This document shows positions 1 to 7,299 of a stretch of 18,852 bases of DNA, in pieces. The DNA is from SURF-24 sp964537965. GTDB lineage: Bacteria; Bacteroidota; Ignavibacteria; Ignavibacteriales; SURF-24. Position 1 is the first letter of the stretch. The number at the start of each line of letters is the position of its first letter. The position numbers and the translations under genes are program-made. Location: assembly GCA_964537965.1 (NCBI GenBank), contig CAZIDB010000078.1, forward strand, positions 1 to 18,852, read 5' to 3'. The notes beneath the pieces were generated by a model. That model saw only the letters and a list, made by a program, of their open reading frames with translations, did no database searches and was not told the DNA's origin.

Positions 1-2124
1 ATTATAAATGAATGCCCAGAATAAATTTTGTTTAATTGTTAAAATAGTTTTAGAAGAAAGCTTAATCAATTTTACAACACTGTTCAGATCAGTATTTAGT
101 AAAACCGTATCAGCAGTTTCAATGGCTACATCCGTTCCACTGCCAATAGCAATTCCAACATCGGCTTTTGCAAGGGCAGGAGAATCATTTATACCATCAC
201 CTACCATTACAACAATATTACCGGATTGCTGATAGCTTTCAACAACTTTTAGTTTTTCGTCCGGTAACACTTCAGCATTAAATTTATTTATTCCAATCCG
301 TTTGGCAATCGCTTCGGCTGTGTTTTTATTGTCACCTGTAAGCATGACTAAATTGTATTTCATTTCTTTTAAATTCTTAATTGCGTTAACAGAATTTTCT
401 TTTACAGGATCTTCAACAGCTAATATACCTTTTAATTCGCCGTCAACCGCAATAAATACAATTGATTTACCTTCATCCGTCAATCTTTCTATTTCCTTCG
501 AATGTTTATCAATATGAATAGAAAATTCGTTAAGAAGTTTTTCATTCCCTGCTAATATTCCTTTTCCATTAATAACAGCTTGTATTCCTAATCCCGGCAA
601 ATCCCGGTAAGATTCCACATCATTTAAGCTAAGCTTTTTATCTTTAACATAATTAGTAATTGCCTGGGCAACCGGATGATTGGATTTATTTTCAACTGAT
701 GCGGCAATTAAAAGTAATTCATCTTCGTTGACTCCGTAGGTAATAATATCTGTAACAGTTGGATTTCCCAAAGTGATTGTGCCGGTTTTATCAAAAAGAA
801 TTGTTTTAGCTTTATGAATTAATTCCAACGCCTCGCCATTTTTAATTAGAATACCTTTGCTTGCTCCTAAACCGGTACCTACCATAATTGCTGTTGGTGT
901 TGCCAGACCTAATGCGCATGGACAAGCTATGATTAAAACAGCGACAAAATTTACGAGAGCATGATTAAAACTATTCTGTCCTCCAAAAATAAACCATGAA
1001 ATAAATGTAAGCGCTGCTAAAAAAATTACTGCGGGTACAAACACAGATGCTACCTTATCTGCAAGTTGTTGAATCGGCGCCTTTGTATTCTGAGCTTCTT
1101 CAACAAGTTTTATTATTCTACCAAGAACTGAATTATCACCAATACCAGTTATTTGAAATTCAAAATAACCATTTTTGTTAAGCGTTCCGCCGAATACCTT
1201 AGAGCCAATTACTTTTTCAACCGCAATAGATTCACCTGTTAACATTGATTCATCAATAGTTGAACTGCCTGTTAAAATTGTTCCGTCTGCAGGAATTTTA
1301 TCTCCTGGTTTAATTATAACAACATACCCGGTCTGTAAATCTTCAACGGGAATGGTAACTTCTAAATTATTTTTTTTGATAAGGGCTTCTTTAGGCTTAA
1401 GGTTCAAAAGTTTTTTTATTGCAGTATTTGTTTTCTGCTTAGCTCTATTTTCAAGCCATCTTCCTAAAAGGATCAAAGTAATTATCACAACTGTTGAATC
1501 GAAATAAACGTGAGATGCTATTCCAACTGATGAGAACATTTGCGGAAAGAGTGTTCCGATTGTGCTGTAAATGTAAGCTGCTCCGGTTCCTATTGCTACA
1601 AGTGAGTTCATGTCTGCAGCTTTATGAATTAAATTTCTCCAGAATATTGAATAGAATCTTTTTCCTGAAATGAATACGACAGGAGTAGAAAGTATCAGTA
1701 AAATTTTATTTATTGAATCCATCGACAGGGGAACAACCTGATGAAACCAGCTGAATTCCATTGTCATCGACATTAAGAATACAGGTATTGTAAAGAATAA
1801 TGAAACGAATAAATCTTTTTTCAGGTTTTTTGAATAATCAGATTCAATATCAACCAACTCATTTTCGTTGTGTGGGTGAGAATCCTTTGCTTCATTGATT
1901 TTTAATTTGTAACCAATTTCCTCAAGTATGTCAGCTAATTCAGTCAATTTGGTTTTTGAATTATCCATTTGAAATGATACTTTTTCCGTCCCGAAATTGA
2001 CATTTACATCCTGCAGTCCATCAATACTCTTAAGAGTTTTTTCAACTCTTGTTACGCAGCTGGCGCATGTCATACCTTCTACCGGGAGAGAATACTTTTT
2101 ATAACCTGAAATATCTGGTTCCAC
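1..2124 (-). CDS. copA: Copper-exporting P1B-type ATPase (CopA), C-terminus outside window
   Basis: An inner-membrane pump that uses ATP to move Cu(I) out of the cytoplasm. The 708 visible residues contain an N-terminal heavy-metal-associated domain with the CxxC pair C20/C23, the actuator TGES at 296-299, the intramembrane metal site CPC at 401-403, the phosphorylation motif DKTGT starting at D445, an HP-type motif (SNHP) and the hinge GDGINDSP with its Asp at 643. No key residue is missing. The frame is open to base 1, ending in a conserved transmembrane stretch (NLFWAFIYN), so only the last part is cut off. I chose a GTG start at 2124 because AAAGG lies 7 bp upstream and the start falls 13 bp after the stop of the metallochaperone gene, so the two are probably one transcript. 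Copper specificity rests on CPC plus the HMA domain; silver could also be carried. No regulator gene is seen. Confidence 0.95.
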   Translation of the reverse strand, partial: MEPDISGYKKYSLPVEGMTCASCVTRVEKTLKSIDGLQDVNVNFGTEKVSFQMDNSKTKLTELADILEEIGYKLKINEAKDSHPHNENELVDIESDYSKNLKKDLFVSLFFTIPVFLMSMTMEFSWFHQVVPLSMDSINKILLILSTPVVFISGKRFYSIFWRNLIHKAADMNSLVAIGTGAAYIYSTIGTLFPQMFSSVGIASHVYFDSTVVIITLILLGRWLENRAKQKTNTAIKKLLNLKPKEALIKKNNLEVTIPVEDLQTGYVVIIKPGDKIPADGTILTGSSTIDESMLTGESIAVEKVIGSKVFGGTLNKNGYFEFQITGIGDNSVLGRIIKLVEEAQNTKAPIQQLADKVASVFVPAVIFLAALTFISWFIFGGQNSFNHALVNFVAVLIIACPCALGLATPTAIMVGTGLGASKGILIKNGEALELIHKAKTILFDKTGTITLGNPTVTDIITYGVNEDELLLIAASVENKSNHPVAQAITNYVKDKKLSLNDVESYRDLPGLGIQAVINGKGILAGNEKLLNEFSIHIDKHSKEIERLTDEGKSIVFIAVDGELKGILAVEDPVKENSVNAIKNLKEMKYNLVMLTGDNKNTAEAIAKRIGINKFNAEVLPDEKLKVVESYQQSGNIVVMVGDGINDSPALAKADVGIAIGSGTDVAIETADTVLLNTDLNSVVKLIKLSSKTILTIKQNLFWAFIYN

Positions 2125-2137
2125 TTTATAACCTTTC

Positions 2138-2338
2138 TTAATTTACCGCCTTATACCCGGCCTCTTCGATTGCTTTATAAATTTTATCCAAAGTCATTTT
2201 TTCAGGGTCATAATCAACTTCTGCTTTACCAATCGACACTTCCTTAATTAAAAGATCTAATTTAGATAATTCTTTTTTTACTGCCATTACGCAATGGTTA
2301 CAGGACATTCCTTCAATTTGGATTATTTCGTTTTTCAT
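2138..2338 (-). CDS. copZ: CopZ-like heavy-metal-associated copper chaperone
   Basis: A 66-residue single HMA (ferredoxin-like beta-alpha-beta) protein. The metal loop reads GMSCNHC, with the two cysteines at about 13 and 16, and the C-terminus IEEAGYKAV is typical of the family. It probably binds Cu(I) in the cytoplasm and delivers it to the CopA pump encoded directly downstream, 13 bp away on the same strand. The length is normal for CopZ. The start is supported by AAGGA a few bases upstream of the ATG. Family and context are clear. The metal (copper rather than mercury or zinc) is inferred from the neighbour. Confidence 0.9.
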   Translation of the reverse strand: MKNEIIQIEGMSCNHCVMAVKKELSKLDLLIKEVSIGKAEVDYDPEKMTLDKIYKAIEEAGYKAVN

Positions 2339-2416
2339 TATTTTTCCTTGTTTATTTTATTTGATGCAAATTTCAAAAAGAAATTTCGTTTTATTTTCTC
2401 AAATTAAAATATTCAG

Positions 2417-2455
2417 AAAAAATAAAATAAAAAATGCCAATCGTTCGATTGGCAT
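2417..2455 (-). terminator. Intrinsic terminator of the gene at 2483-2902
   Basis: A perfect 10-bp inverted repeat (ATGCCAATCG at 2434-2443, its complement at 2446-2455, 2-base centre) begins 27 bp beyond the stop of the minus-strand gene. Read on the minus strand it is followed by a T-rich run (complement of 2417-2433), the classic rho-independent layout. It also separates that gene from the copper pair, which must therefore have its own promoter within 2339-2433. Confidence 0.8.
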
Positions 2456-2482
2456 GCTCAATTAACTAATAATTATCGGATA

Positions 2483-2902
2483 TTATTTTTGAAGTCTGAC
2501 TGCTTTGAAATCTATAGAATTGTAATTGGAATAATTACTAAAGATATCATGGGAATTTCTGTTTAAAGGCAGGGAGTTGAAATATTTATTCTCGTTTTGA
2601 TAAGACGGAGTAGATCTGTATCCATTAAGAATTTCATACCTGTTTATATTTCTTGGTTTAGGAGTTTGTCTGAAATATCTTTGCTCGGGTACTAAAATTG
2701 GTTCTTCAAATTCCTGAATAAAATTATAAGAAGGTAATACCGTTTCCGTTGCAAAACTAAAAGATTCTGCCGGAATCTGTTGACTTGCTCTGTGTTTGCG
2801 TGGAGTCTTTAACTTATAAATAATATATGATATGGAGAAAATTGCCACTATACATATTGTAAATATGGTTAAAGCTGTAAATATTATTGGTAATAAACCC
2901 AT
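2483..2902 (-). CDS. Small single-pass membrane protein, unknown function
   Basis: A 139-residue protein that I do not recognise. Residues about 5-30 form one long hydrophobic segment, followed by a basic stretch (KLKTPRKHR) that suggests an N-out/C-in anchor with the remainder in the cytoplasm. The remaining hundred or so residues are rich in Asn, Tyr, Ser and Pro, with no evident domain, and are probably disordered. A GGAG ribosome site precedes the ATG with 7-base spacing and a strong terminator follows, so it looks like a real single-gene unit. It is divergent from the HU gene across a 260-bp intergenic region that must hold both promoters; I saw no promoter there that I would defend. Confidence 0.65.
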   Translation of the reverse strand: MGLLPIIFTALTIFTICIVAIFSISYIIYKLKTPRKHRASQQIPAESFSFATETVLPSYNFIQEFEEPILVPEQRYFRQTPKPRNINRYEILNGYRSTPSYQNENKYFNSLPLNRNSHDIFSNYSNYNSIDFKAVRLQK

Positions 2903-3162
2903 TCTTATTCTCCGTTTATTTGTGTAATAATTTACAAGAGATGTGCCAGTGAAATTATGTCAAAAAAAGGAGTAATTGAGAATGAAATACTCACTTTTTG
3001 AGATAATTGTCCAAAATGAAACAAGTGGTTACAAAATATTTATAGAAAATAAATAGTGAAAACGAACGATAACTTCTTATGGACATAACTTATTATAAAT
3101 TTTCATTTTAGCTGAAAAAGTGATAGATTTGTATGCGATTTTTATAAATAATTTCTAAAGTT

Positions 3163-3480
3163 ATGGCAAAACATATTACAAAAGCAGATATAGTGGAAAG
3201 AATAGCCTTGGGTACAGGTATTACAAAGCTTGAAACCGAAGCTATTGTTGAAGGATTTATAACCAGTGTTATAGAAGCGTTGAAAGAAGGAAAACCAATT
3301 GAGATAAGAGGATTTGGAAGTTATAAGGTAAGAAAAAAGAAACCACGCTTAGCAAGAAATCCAAAATCGGGCGATAAAGTTTTTATTGATGAACACTATG
3401 CTCCATCATTCAAATTTTCTAAAGAGTTTAAGGCAATTGTTGATCAGGGGATAAAAGAAAAGGTCATGAAAGAATCTTAA
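3163..3480 (+). CDS. HU/IHF-family nucleoid DNA-binding protein
   Basis: A 105-residue histone-like protein that binds and bends DNA as a dimer in the nucleoid. The N-terminal helices (about 1-45) are followed by the signature IEIRGFGSY at 46-54 and the DNA-intercalating beta-arm with R65-N66-P67 (ARNPKSG). The length is about 10-15 residues longer than classic HU, with a lysine-rich tail. GFGSY followed by RNPKSG is shared by HU, IHF-alpha and IHF-beta, so the subgroup is left open. No Shine-Dalgarno sequence is visible before the ATG. Its stop codon abuts the ATG of the next gene (TAAATG), which implies translational coupling and a joint transcript. Confidence 0.95.
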   Translation: MAKHITKADIVERIALGTGITKLETEAIVEGFITSVIEALKEGKPIEIRGFGSYKVRKKKPRLARNPKSGDKVFIDEHYAPSFKFSKEFKAIVDQGIKEKVMKES

Positions 3481-4383
3481 ATGACTTGTCCAAATTGTAA
3501 AAATAGAATTAATGATGATTTTAGTTTTTGTCCTAAGTGCGGAACTCAAATAAAAAAAAATGACCACATTAATGAAACTGATGATTTAATAGAATTAAGT
3601 GAATGTAGTGTATGTGGCGAAAGTGTAAGTGCTGAAGAAAATTTCTGTCCGTCCTGTGGCTCTAAAATAACAGGCAATGAAAAGAAAAAAGAAATTGAAT
3701 CGCAAATTTCAATTAGCAAGACTCAGCAAAAAAAAGAAATAAATCCTGCGAAAAAGAAGACTCCAAACTCGGACGATAAGAAAATTAGTGATAAACAAAA
3801 TAAAAAATCAGAGCTAAATAACGAATCTCAAAAGAAAATTAATACAAAACAGGTTTTTTATTTTGTCGGCGGTGTTATTCTTTTAGGAATAATTATTATT
3901 TTATCAAGCGGTGTTTTTGAAACACCAAATGTTGAAAAGAGTAATTCTTCTGTTCAACAGGGATCACAAATTGATTTAGCGGCAGTTCAAAAGATTAATG
4001 AACTTGAAGAAGTTGTTAAGCGCGATACAACAAAAATTGTAAATGTTTTACAGTTAGCTCATAGTTTAAATGATGCGGGTTTTTTTGTTCGGGCAATAGA
4101 ATATTATCAAATGTATATAAGATCGAATCCGAAAAATGCGGAAGTATTGATTGATATGGGTGTTTGTTATTTTGAGCTTAAAAGATATAATGAAGCTAAA
4201 GCAAATATGAAAAAAGGATTGAAAATAAATCCTGACCACCAGATAGGGTTATTTAATCTTGGGATTGTAAATTTTTCTCAGGGTAATATTGATTCGGCAA
4301 AATACTGGTGGGGAAAAGCATATTCAATAAATGAAAATACTGAAATTGGAAAAAGAGCAAAACAATTATTAGAATCAAATTAA
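3481..4383 (+). CDS. Double zinc-ribbon, membrane-anchored TPR protein
   Basis: A 300-residue protein with four parts. Two consecutive CxxC...CxxC zinc ribbons lie at residues 3-20 (C3, C6, C17, C20) and 42-59 (C42, C45, C56, C59). A lysine-rich low-complexity linker follows at about 65-122. One transmembrane helix spans about 125-145. The C-terminal region (about 186-287) holds three TPR-like helical repeats, with NPKNAEVLIDMGVCYFEL the clearest. The topology would put the zinc ribbons in the cytoplasm and the TPR part outside the inner membrane. Zinc ribbons and TPRs are protein or nucleic-acid interaction modules; no enzyme domain is visible. It starts directly at the stop of the HU gene with no spacer, so its translation probably depends on that gene. 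The specific role is unknown. Confidence 0.85.
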   Translation: MTCPNCKNRINDDFSFCPKCGTQIKKNDHINETDDLIELSECSVCGESVSAEENFCPSCGSKITGNEKKKEIESQISISKTQQKKEINPAKKKTPNSDDKKISDKQNKKSELNNESQKKINTKQVFYFVGGVILLGIIIILSSGVFETPNVEKSNSSVQQGSQIDLAAVQKINELEEVVKRDTTKIVNVLQLAHSLNDAGFFVRAIEYYQMYIRSNPKNAEVLIDMGVCYFELKRYNEAKANMKKGLKINPDHQIGLFNLGIVNFSQGNIDSAKYWWGKAYSINENTEIGKRAKQLLESN

Positions 4384-4397
4384 ATTAGGAGGTTAAA

Positions 4398-4493
4398 ATG
4401 CCGTGTGGTAAAAAGCGGAAGAGACATAAAATGTCTACTCACAAAAGGAAAAAAAGATTAAGAAAGAACAGACATAAAAAGAAATTAAGATAA
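4398..4493 (+). CDS. 31-residue AURKAIP1/COX24-type small ribosomal protein
   Basis: A very short, extremely basic reading frame: MPCGKKRKRHKMSTHKRKKR followed by LRKNRHKKKLR, about two thirds Lys, Arg and His. The KRKRHKM...THKRKKRLRK pattern matches the AURKAIP1/COX24 domain, whose members include mitochondrial mS38 and mycobacterial bS22, both small-subunit ribosomal proteins (established knowledge, recalled). A perfect AGGAGG lies at 4387-4392, five bases from the ATG, which strongly supports translation at a high rate. It begins 14 bp after the zinc-ribbon/TPR gene and sits upstream of tRNA-Thr, in a translation-related setting. It is easily missed by length-filtered gene callers. Confidence 0.85.
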   Translation: MPCGKKRKRHKMSTHKRKKRLRKNRHKKKLR

Positions 4494-4542
4494 TAGTGAT
4501 CTGAAAATTTTGTTTGGAATTCTTTTCTGACATAAATTTAAA

Positions 4543-4615
4543 GCTGGCGTAGCTTAGTTGGTAGAGCAGCTGATTCGTAATCAGCAGGTCACCGGTTCAA
4601 CTCCGGTCGCCAGCT
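4543..4615 (+). tRNA. tRNA-Thr (anticodon CGU)
   Basis: A complete cloverleaf: acceptor GCTGGCG/CGCCAGC (7 perfect pairs), D arm GCTT...GAGC, anticodon arm GCTGA-TTCGTAA-TCAGC with CGT at the anticodon positions, five-base variable region, T arm ACCGG-TTCAACT-CCGGT, and discriminator T at 4615. It reads ACG threonine codons. The CCA end is not encoded. A TAAATTTA box with an upstream TTTG (4513-4540) resembles a Bacteroidota promoter, but the spacing is poor, so the gene may instead be read through from upstream. A recombinase fragment starts 180 bp downstream. Confidence 0.97.
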
Positions 4616-4628
4616 CATAAATTAGGCG

Positions 4629-4674
4629 AAAAACGAATAAAGCCGTCTGACTCCAGATGGCTTTTGTCGTTTTT
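4629..4674 (+). terminator. Intrinsic terminator after tRNA-Thr
   Basis: A long hairpin with inner stem AAAGCCGTCT (4639-4648) against AGATGGCTTT (4655-4664), 10 pairs with one G-U and a 6-base loop. It is extended by an outer AAAAACGA (4629-4636) against TCGTTTTT (4667-4674), which also supplies the U-tract. It begins 14 bp past the tRNA and probably ends the HU-to-tRNA transcript. The A-rich left arm means it could also stop transcription from the other strand. Confidence 0.8.
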
Positions 4675-4795
4675 GGAATGAATTTCTATTGTACAGTTTA
4701 CTGATCACTTTCCGACATCAAGACCTTTTTAATAAGGTACTCTCAATAAACTTCCTTTCTTCCCTCTATCTATTCTATAAAATTTTGGAGGAACA

Positions 4796-4969
4796 ATGTA
4801 TCTCATTAAACGAAATGGTATTTATTATATCGAGTACTTCGATATTGATAATGAGCAGAAGAAAAGAATATCCACAAAAACAAAAAGTAAAACTGATGCA
4901 CTGAAATTTCTATCTGAGTTTAAACATATCTTGAGCAAACCTCGAGTTAAGAATTTCAGTCTTAAATAA
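4796..4969 (+). pseudogene. N-terminal stub of a tyrosine recombinase (phage-type integrase)
   Basis: A 57-codon frame beginning MYLIKRNGIYYIEYFDIDNE and continuing QKKRISTKTKSKTDALKFLS. The pattern resembles the start of many phage/ICE-type tyrosine recombinases: a short strand-rich arm-type DNA-binding part (xIxYxDxxxxKRxSTxTKxKxxA), then the start of the core-binding domain. The catalytic domain (R...H-x-x-R...Y), normally some 200-300 residues further on, is absent, so the fragment cannot recombine DNA. GGAGG lies 6 bases before the ATG, so the original start signal survives. Its place 180 bp from the 3' end of tRNA-Thr fits an integrated element that used the tRNA as its target and was later lost. 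I found no second copy of the tRNA 3' end in the window. It could alternatively be a short free-standing protein. Confidence 0.6.
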
Positions 4970-5416
4970 TTAAACTATGACCATACCGCATATATTGAAA
5001 GAACAGAATCCAAAAGCTACTGGGGAATAAGTATAATTGATTCCGTTACTTTTACTCAGATAGCATAAAGAAACAACAGAATTTTCCTGGAGTTTATCTA
5101 ATCGGATATCTTTTCCAAGAAAGAATCTCTTTATAAAAATTCTTTTAGCTGGAGGGTAGACAATCCTTTCAGACTGGCATATTATTATGATATGAAAACT
5201 TAGCAGGGAAATTATTTTCAATGACTGTTTGATTTTGAAAATGAAATTATTAAGAAGTAATTTCGTTATAAAGAATTTTATATTTTCCAAAATTCTAATG
5301 TGAACGAATTATAATGTAGCAGCCGACTTATTAAAACTTGCGAAAGAATTTTCAAATAAGAATAAGTTGGCAGAATTTAATCTATCAAATAAAGTAATAA
5401 TTAAGGTGGGTTATCA
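4970..5416. other. 447-bp stretch with no convincing gene, possible decayed DNA
   Basis: All forward frames are interrupted by stops every few dozen codons. The only long minus-strand frame (4970-5290) is hydrophobic low-complexity translation without a family pattern. The frame at about 5301-5416 reads as plausible protein (ADLLKLAKEFSNKNKLAEF) but has no start and runs into the next gene out of frame. With the recombinase stub next to it, remains of an excised or deleted element are the simplest reading; this is inference. Confidence 0.4.
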
Positions 5417-6271
5417 ATGTCTGTTAAAGCATCTGTACTCTATGAACATCTTGAGCATGATTTTATTACTCCTGCAATGTCAGATGATTGGGCAAGGTTT
5501 ATGAATTCTATTTCAGATTATATCTGCCCGAACTTTAAAAAACGCTCGATGGGATTAGTCTGTGATTTTACTGATAACATTACAAAAGTATACACAGCAG
5601 TTTTTCCATCGGATAGTGTGTTACAAAAAATTATTGATGATAATATTCGAAATGCTTTGCTTTTTGTTCATCATCCGTCAATATGGGATATAAGACAAGC
5701 CCCTGAAATATTTTATCAGATGAATACATCTTTGCTCGATAAACTGAAAGAACGGAAAATATCCATTTATAATCTTCATGTTCCATTGGATAATTATGGT
5801 GAGTATTCTACAAGTGTGAGCTTAGCTAAGGTATTAGGCATTCAACAACTAAAAACTTTTGCGCCTTACTTCGGTGGTTATGCAGGAGTTATTGGTAAGT
5901 CAGAAATAAATGCAGTAACAGAGTTAAAGAAAATTTATGAAGAACAGGTCGGTCATATTGTAGCGTTTTATAATTATGGTGATGATGAAATCAGAAATGG
6001 AATAGTGGCAGTTATTGCAGGTGGCGGATTGAGTGAGGGGATTAAAGAAGTTGCTCAAAATGATATCAATTTATTTATAACGGGAATAACCGTAAAAAAT
6101 CAGTTTTCATTGCAAGCACACAAAATTGCTGAAGAAAACAGAATAAATATTTTAGGTGCAACTCATTATTCAACGGAGAAATTTGCCTGCATAGCAATGG
6201 TGAATTACTTTAAAAAATTTAATTTGCCTGCAGAGTTTATAAAAGATATCCCTATACTTGAGGATATGTAG
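5417..6271 (+). CDS. Nif3/YbgI-family dinuclear metal-centre protein
   Basis: A 284-residue member of the Nif3 family (often labelled GTP cyclohydrolase 1 type 2 homolog), which forms toroidal hexamers with a two-metal site in each subunit. All five metal ligands known from E. coli YbgI have counterparts here: the HH pair at H85/H86 (VHHPSIWD), D125 in LHVPLD, and H250 with E254 in THYSTE. The glycine-rich GGGLSEGIKE segment at 202-211 is also typical. It is about 35 residues longer than YbgI. The AAGGTGG ribosome site ends 7 bases before the ATG. The true substrate of the family is not settled; suggested roles include hydrolase and metal chaperone activities. The gene 44 bp downstream encodes an odd TrpF-like protein, so the two may act together. 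Confidence 0.9.
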   Translation: MSVKASVLYEHLEHDFITPAMSDDWARFMNSISDYICPNFKKRSMGLVCDFTDNITKVYTAVFPSDSVLQKIIDDNIRNALLFVHHPSIWDIRQAPEIFYQMNTSLLDKLKERKISIYNLHVPLDNYGEYSTSVSLAKVLGIQQLKTFAPYFGGYAGVIGKSEINAVTELKKIYEEQVGHIVAFYNYGDDEIRNGIVAVIAGGGLSEGIKEVAQNDINLFITGITVKNQFSLQAHKIAEENRINILGATHYSTEKFACIAMVNYFKKFNLPAEFIKDIPILEDM

Positions 6272-6315
6272 ACGTTGATTCACAAACTGTACTTGTAAAA
6301 AATCCCAAAAGTGTA

Positions 6316-7020
6316 ATGTTATTTAGTGAGAAATATTTGGAAATAATCATGAAAGAACTTATCCAGGTCGCCGGTATAATAGATATAACGGAAGCAAAGA
6401 TGTTAATGGATTTGGGAGTGGAATATCTTGGGTTCCCGCTGCGTCTTCCTGTTAACAAAGAAGATCTTACTGAAGAGGAAGCTATTGAGGTAATTAAATC
6501 AGTGAAACCGCCTCATAAAAGTGTTTTAATAACATACCTTAACAAAGCTGAAGAAATAATTCAGTTCTGCAAGAAACTTAATGTGAAAATAGTTCAACTT
6601 CATGGCAGCATTAGTAAAGAGGAATTAAAGAAAACAAAAGAACTATATCCTGACCTTTTAGTAATTAAAAGTCTTGTCGTTCATGAAAATAATTTAAGTG
6701 AATTGGAAAAAACGCTGGAGGAATTAAGTCCCTGGCTTGACGCATTTATTACAGATACATTCGATCCAACTACAGGCGCTTCCGGTGCAACAGGTAAAAC
6801 ACACGACTGGAAAATCAGCAGAAGATTAATTGAATTATCTCCGAAGCCGGTTATACTTGCCGGGGGATTAAATGCTGACAATGTTAAACAAGCAATAATT
6901 GAAACACATCCTGCAGGAGTAGATGTGCATACAGGGATAGAAAATTCCGATGGAAGGAAGAGCTATGAACTAACAAAGAAGTTTATTCAACAGGCTAAAG
7001 AAGGATTCGCATTATTATAG
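6316..7020 (+). CDS. TrpF-like (phosphoribosylanthranilate isomerase family) protein lacking the catalytic Cys
   Basis: A (beta/alpha)8 protein of the PRA isomerase family: VQLHG in mid-barrel, the acid-bearing FITDTFDPTTG followed by GATGKTHDW, the phosphate-binding VILAGGLNADNV, and VDVHTGIE...GRKS near the end. In true TrpF the first strand reads KICGI, with Cys as the general base (C7 in the Thermotoga enzyme); here it reads QVAGI, so Ala replaces Cys. The Asp counterpart is present. The usual TrpF job in tryptophan synthesis is therefore doubtful, and no other trp gene is in the window. The family normally starts a few residues before strand 1, so ATG 6349 (MKELIQVAG) may be the real start rather than 6316; neither has a good ribosome site. 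The frame is open back to 6262. It probably shares a transcript with the Nif3-family gene. Confidence 0.8.
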   Translation: MLFSEKYLEIIMKELIQVAGIIDITEAKMLMDLGVEYLGFPLRLPVNKEDLTEEEAIEVIKSVKPPHKSVLITYLNKAEEIIQFCKKLNVKIVQLHGSISKEELKKTKELYPDLLVIKSLVVHENNLSELEKTLEELSPWLDAFITDTFDPTTGASGATGKTHDWKISRRLIELSPKPVILAGGLNADNVKQAIIETHPAGVDVHTGIENSDGRKSYELTKKFIQQAKEGFALL

Positions 7021-7299
7021 AAAACTAATTCCTGAAGATGTAAATACTTTCCTCAATCAAATCTCTATAGAGCAACTTATATCTTATGAAAAATCATCTC
7101 CTTGGTATAAAGTGATGTGTTCTGGAAAAACCTGGCTCTTATGTTTGCAAATTGCTTCCGTAATTTATATTAATTGAAGAAAAATCTTGGCAGGATTTTA
7201 GTTGGTCAAAGAATTTTTTTTTCAATTACCCATACAATGTTATTTTTTTTATATTACAAACAAATATCTTTCGTGTAGTACAACCAACAGGAGGTACAT

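Noticed and set aside
8..1507. Three plus-strand frames (8-232, 302-517, 1175-1507) inside the copper ATPase
   Set aside because: They lie antisense to a clearly coding P1B ATPase whose motifs are all intact, and have no family pattern or ribosome site.
4970..5290. Minus-strand frame of 106 codons next to the recombinase stub
   Set aside because: Translation is hydrophobic low-complexity sequence from AT-rich DNA, with no ribosome site or recognisable motif; also an unlikely convergent position.
7265..7272. TATCTTTC before the repeat-protein gene as a Bacteroidota -7 promoter box
   Set aside because: Fits TAnnTTTG at 7 of 8 bases, but no -33 TTTG/TTG at suitable spacing; such boxes are common by chance in DNA this AT-rich.
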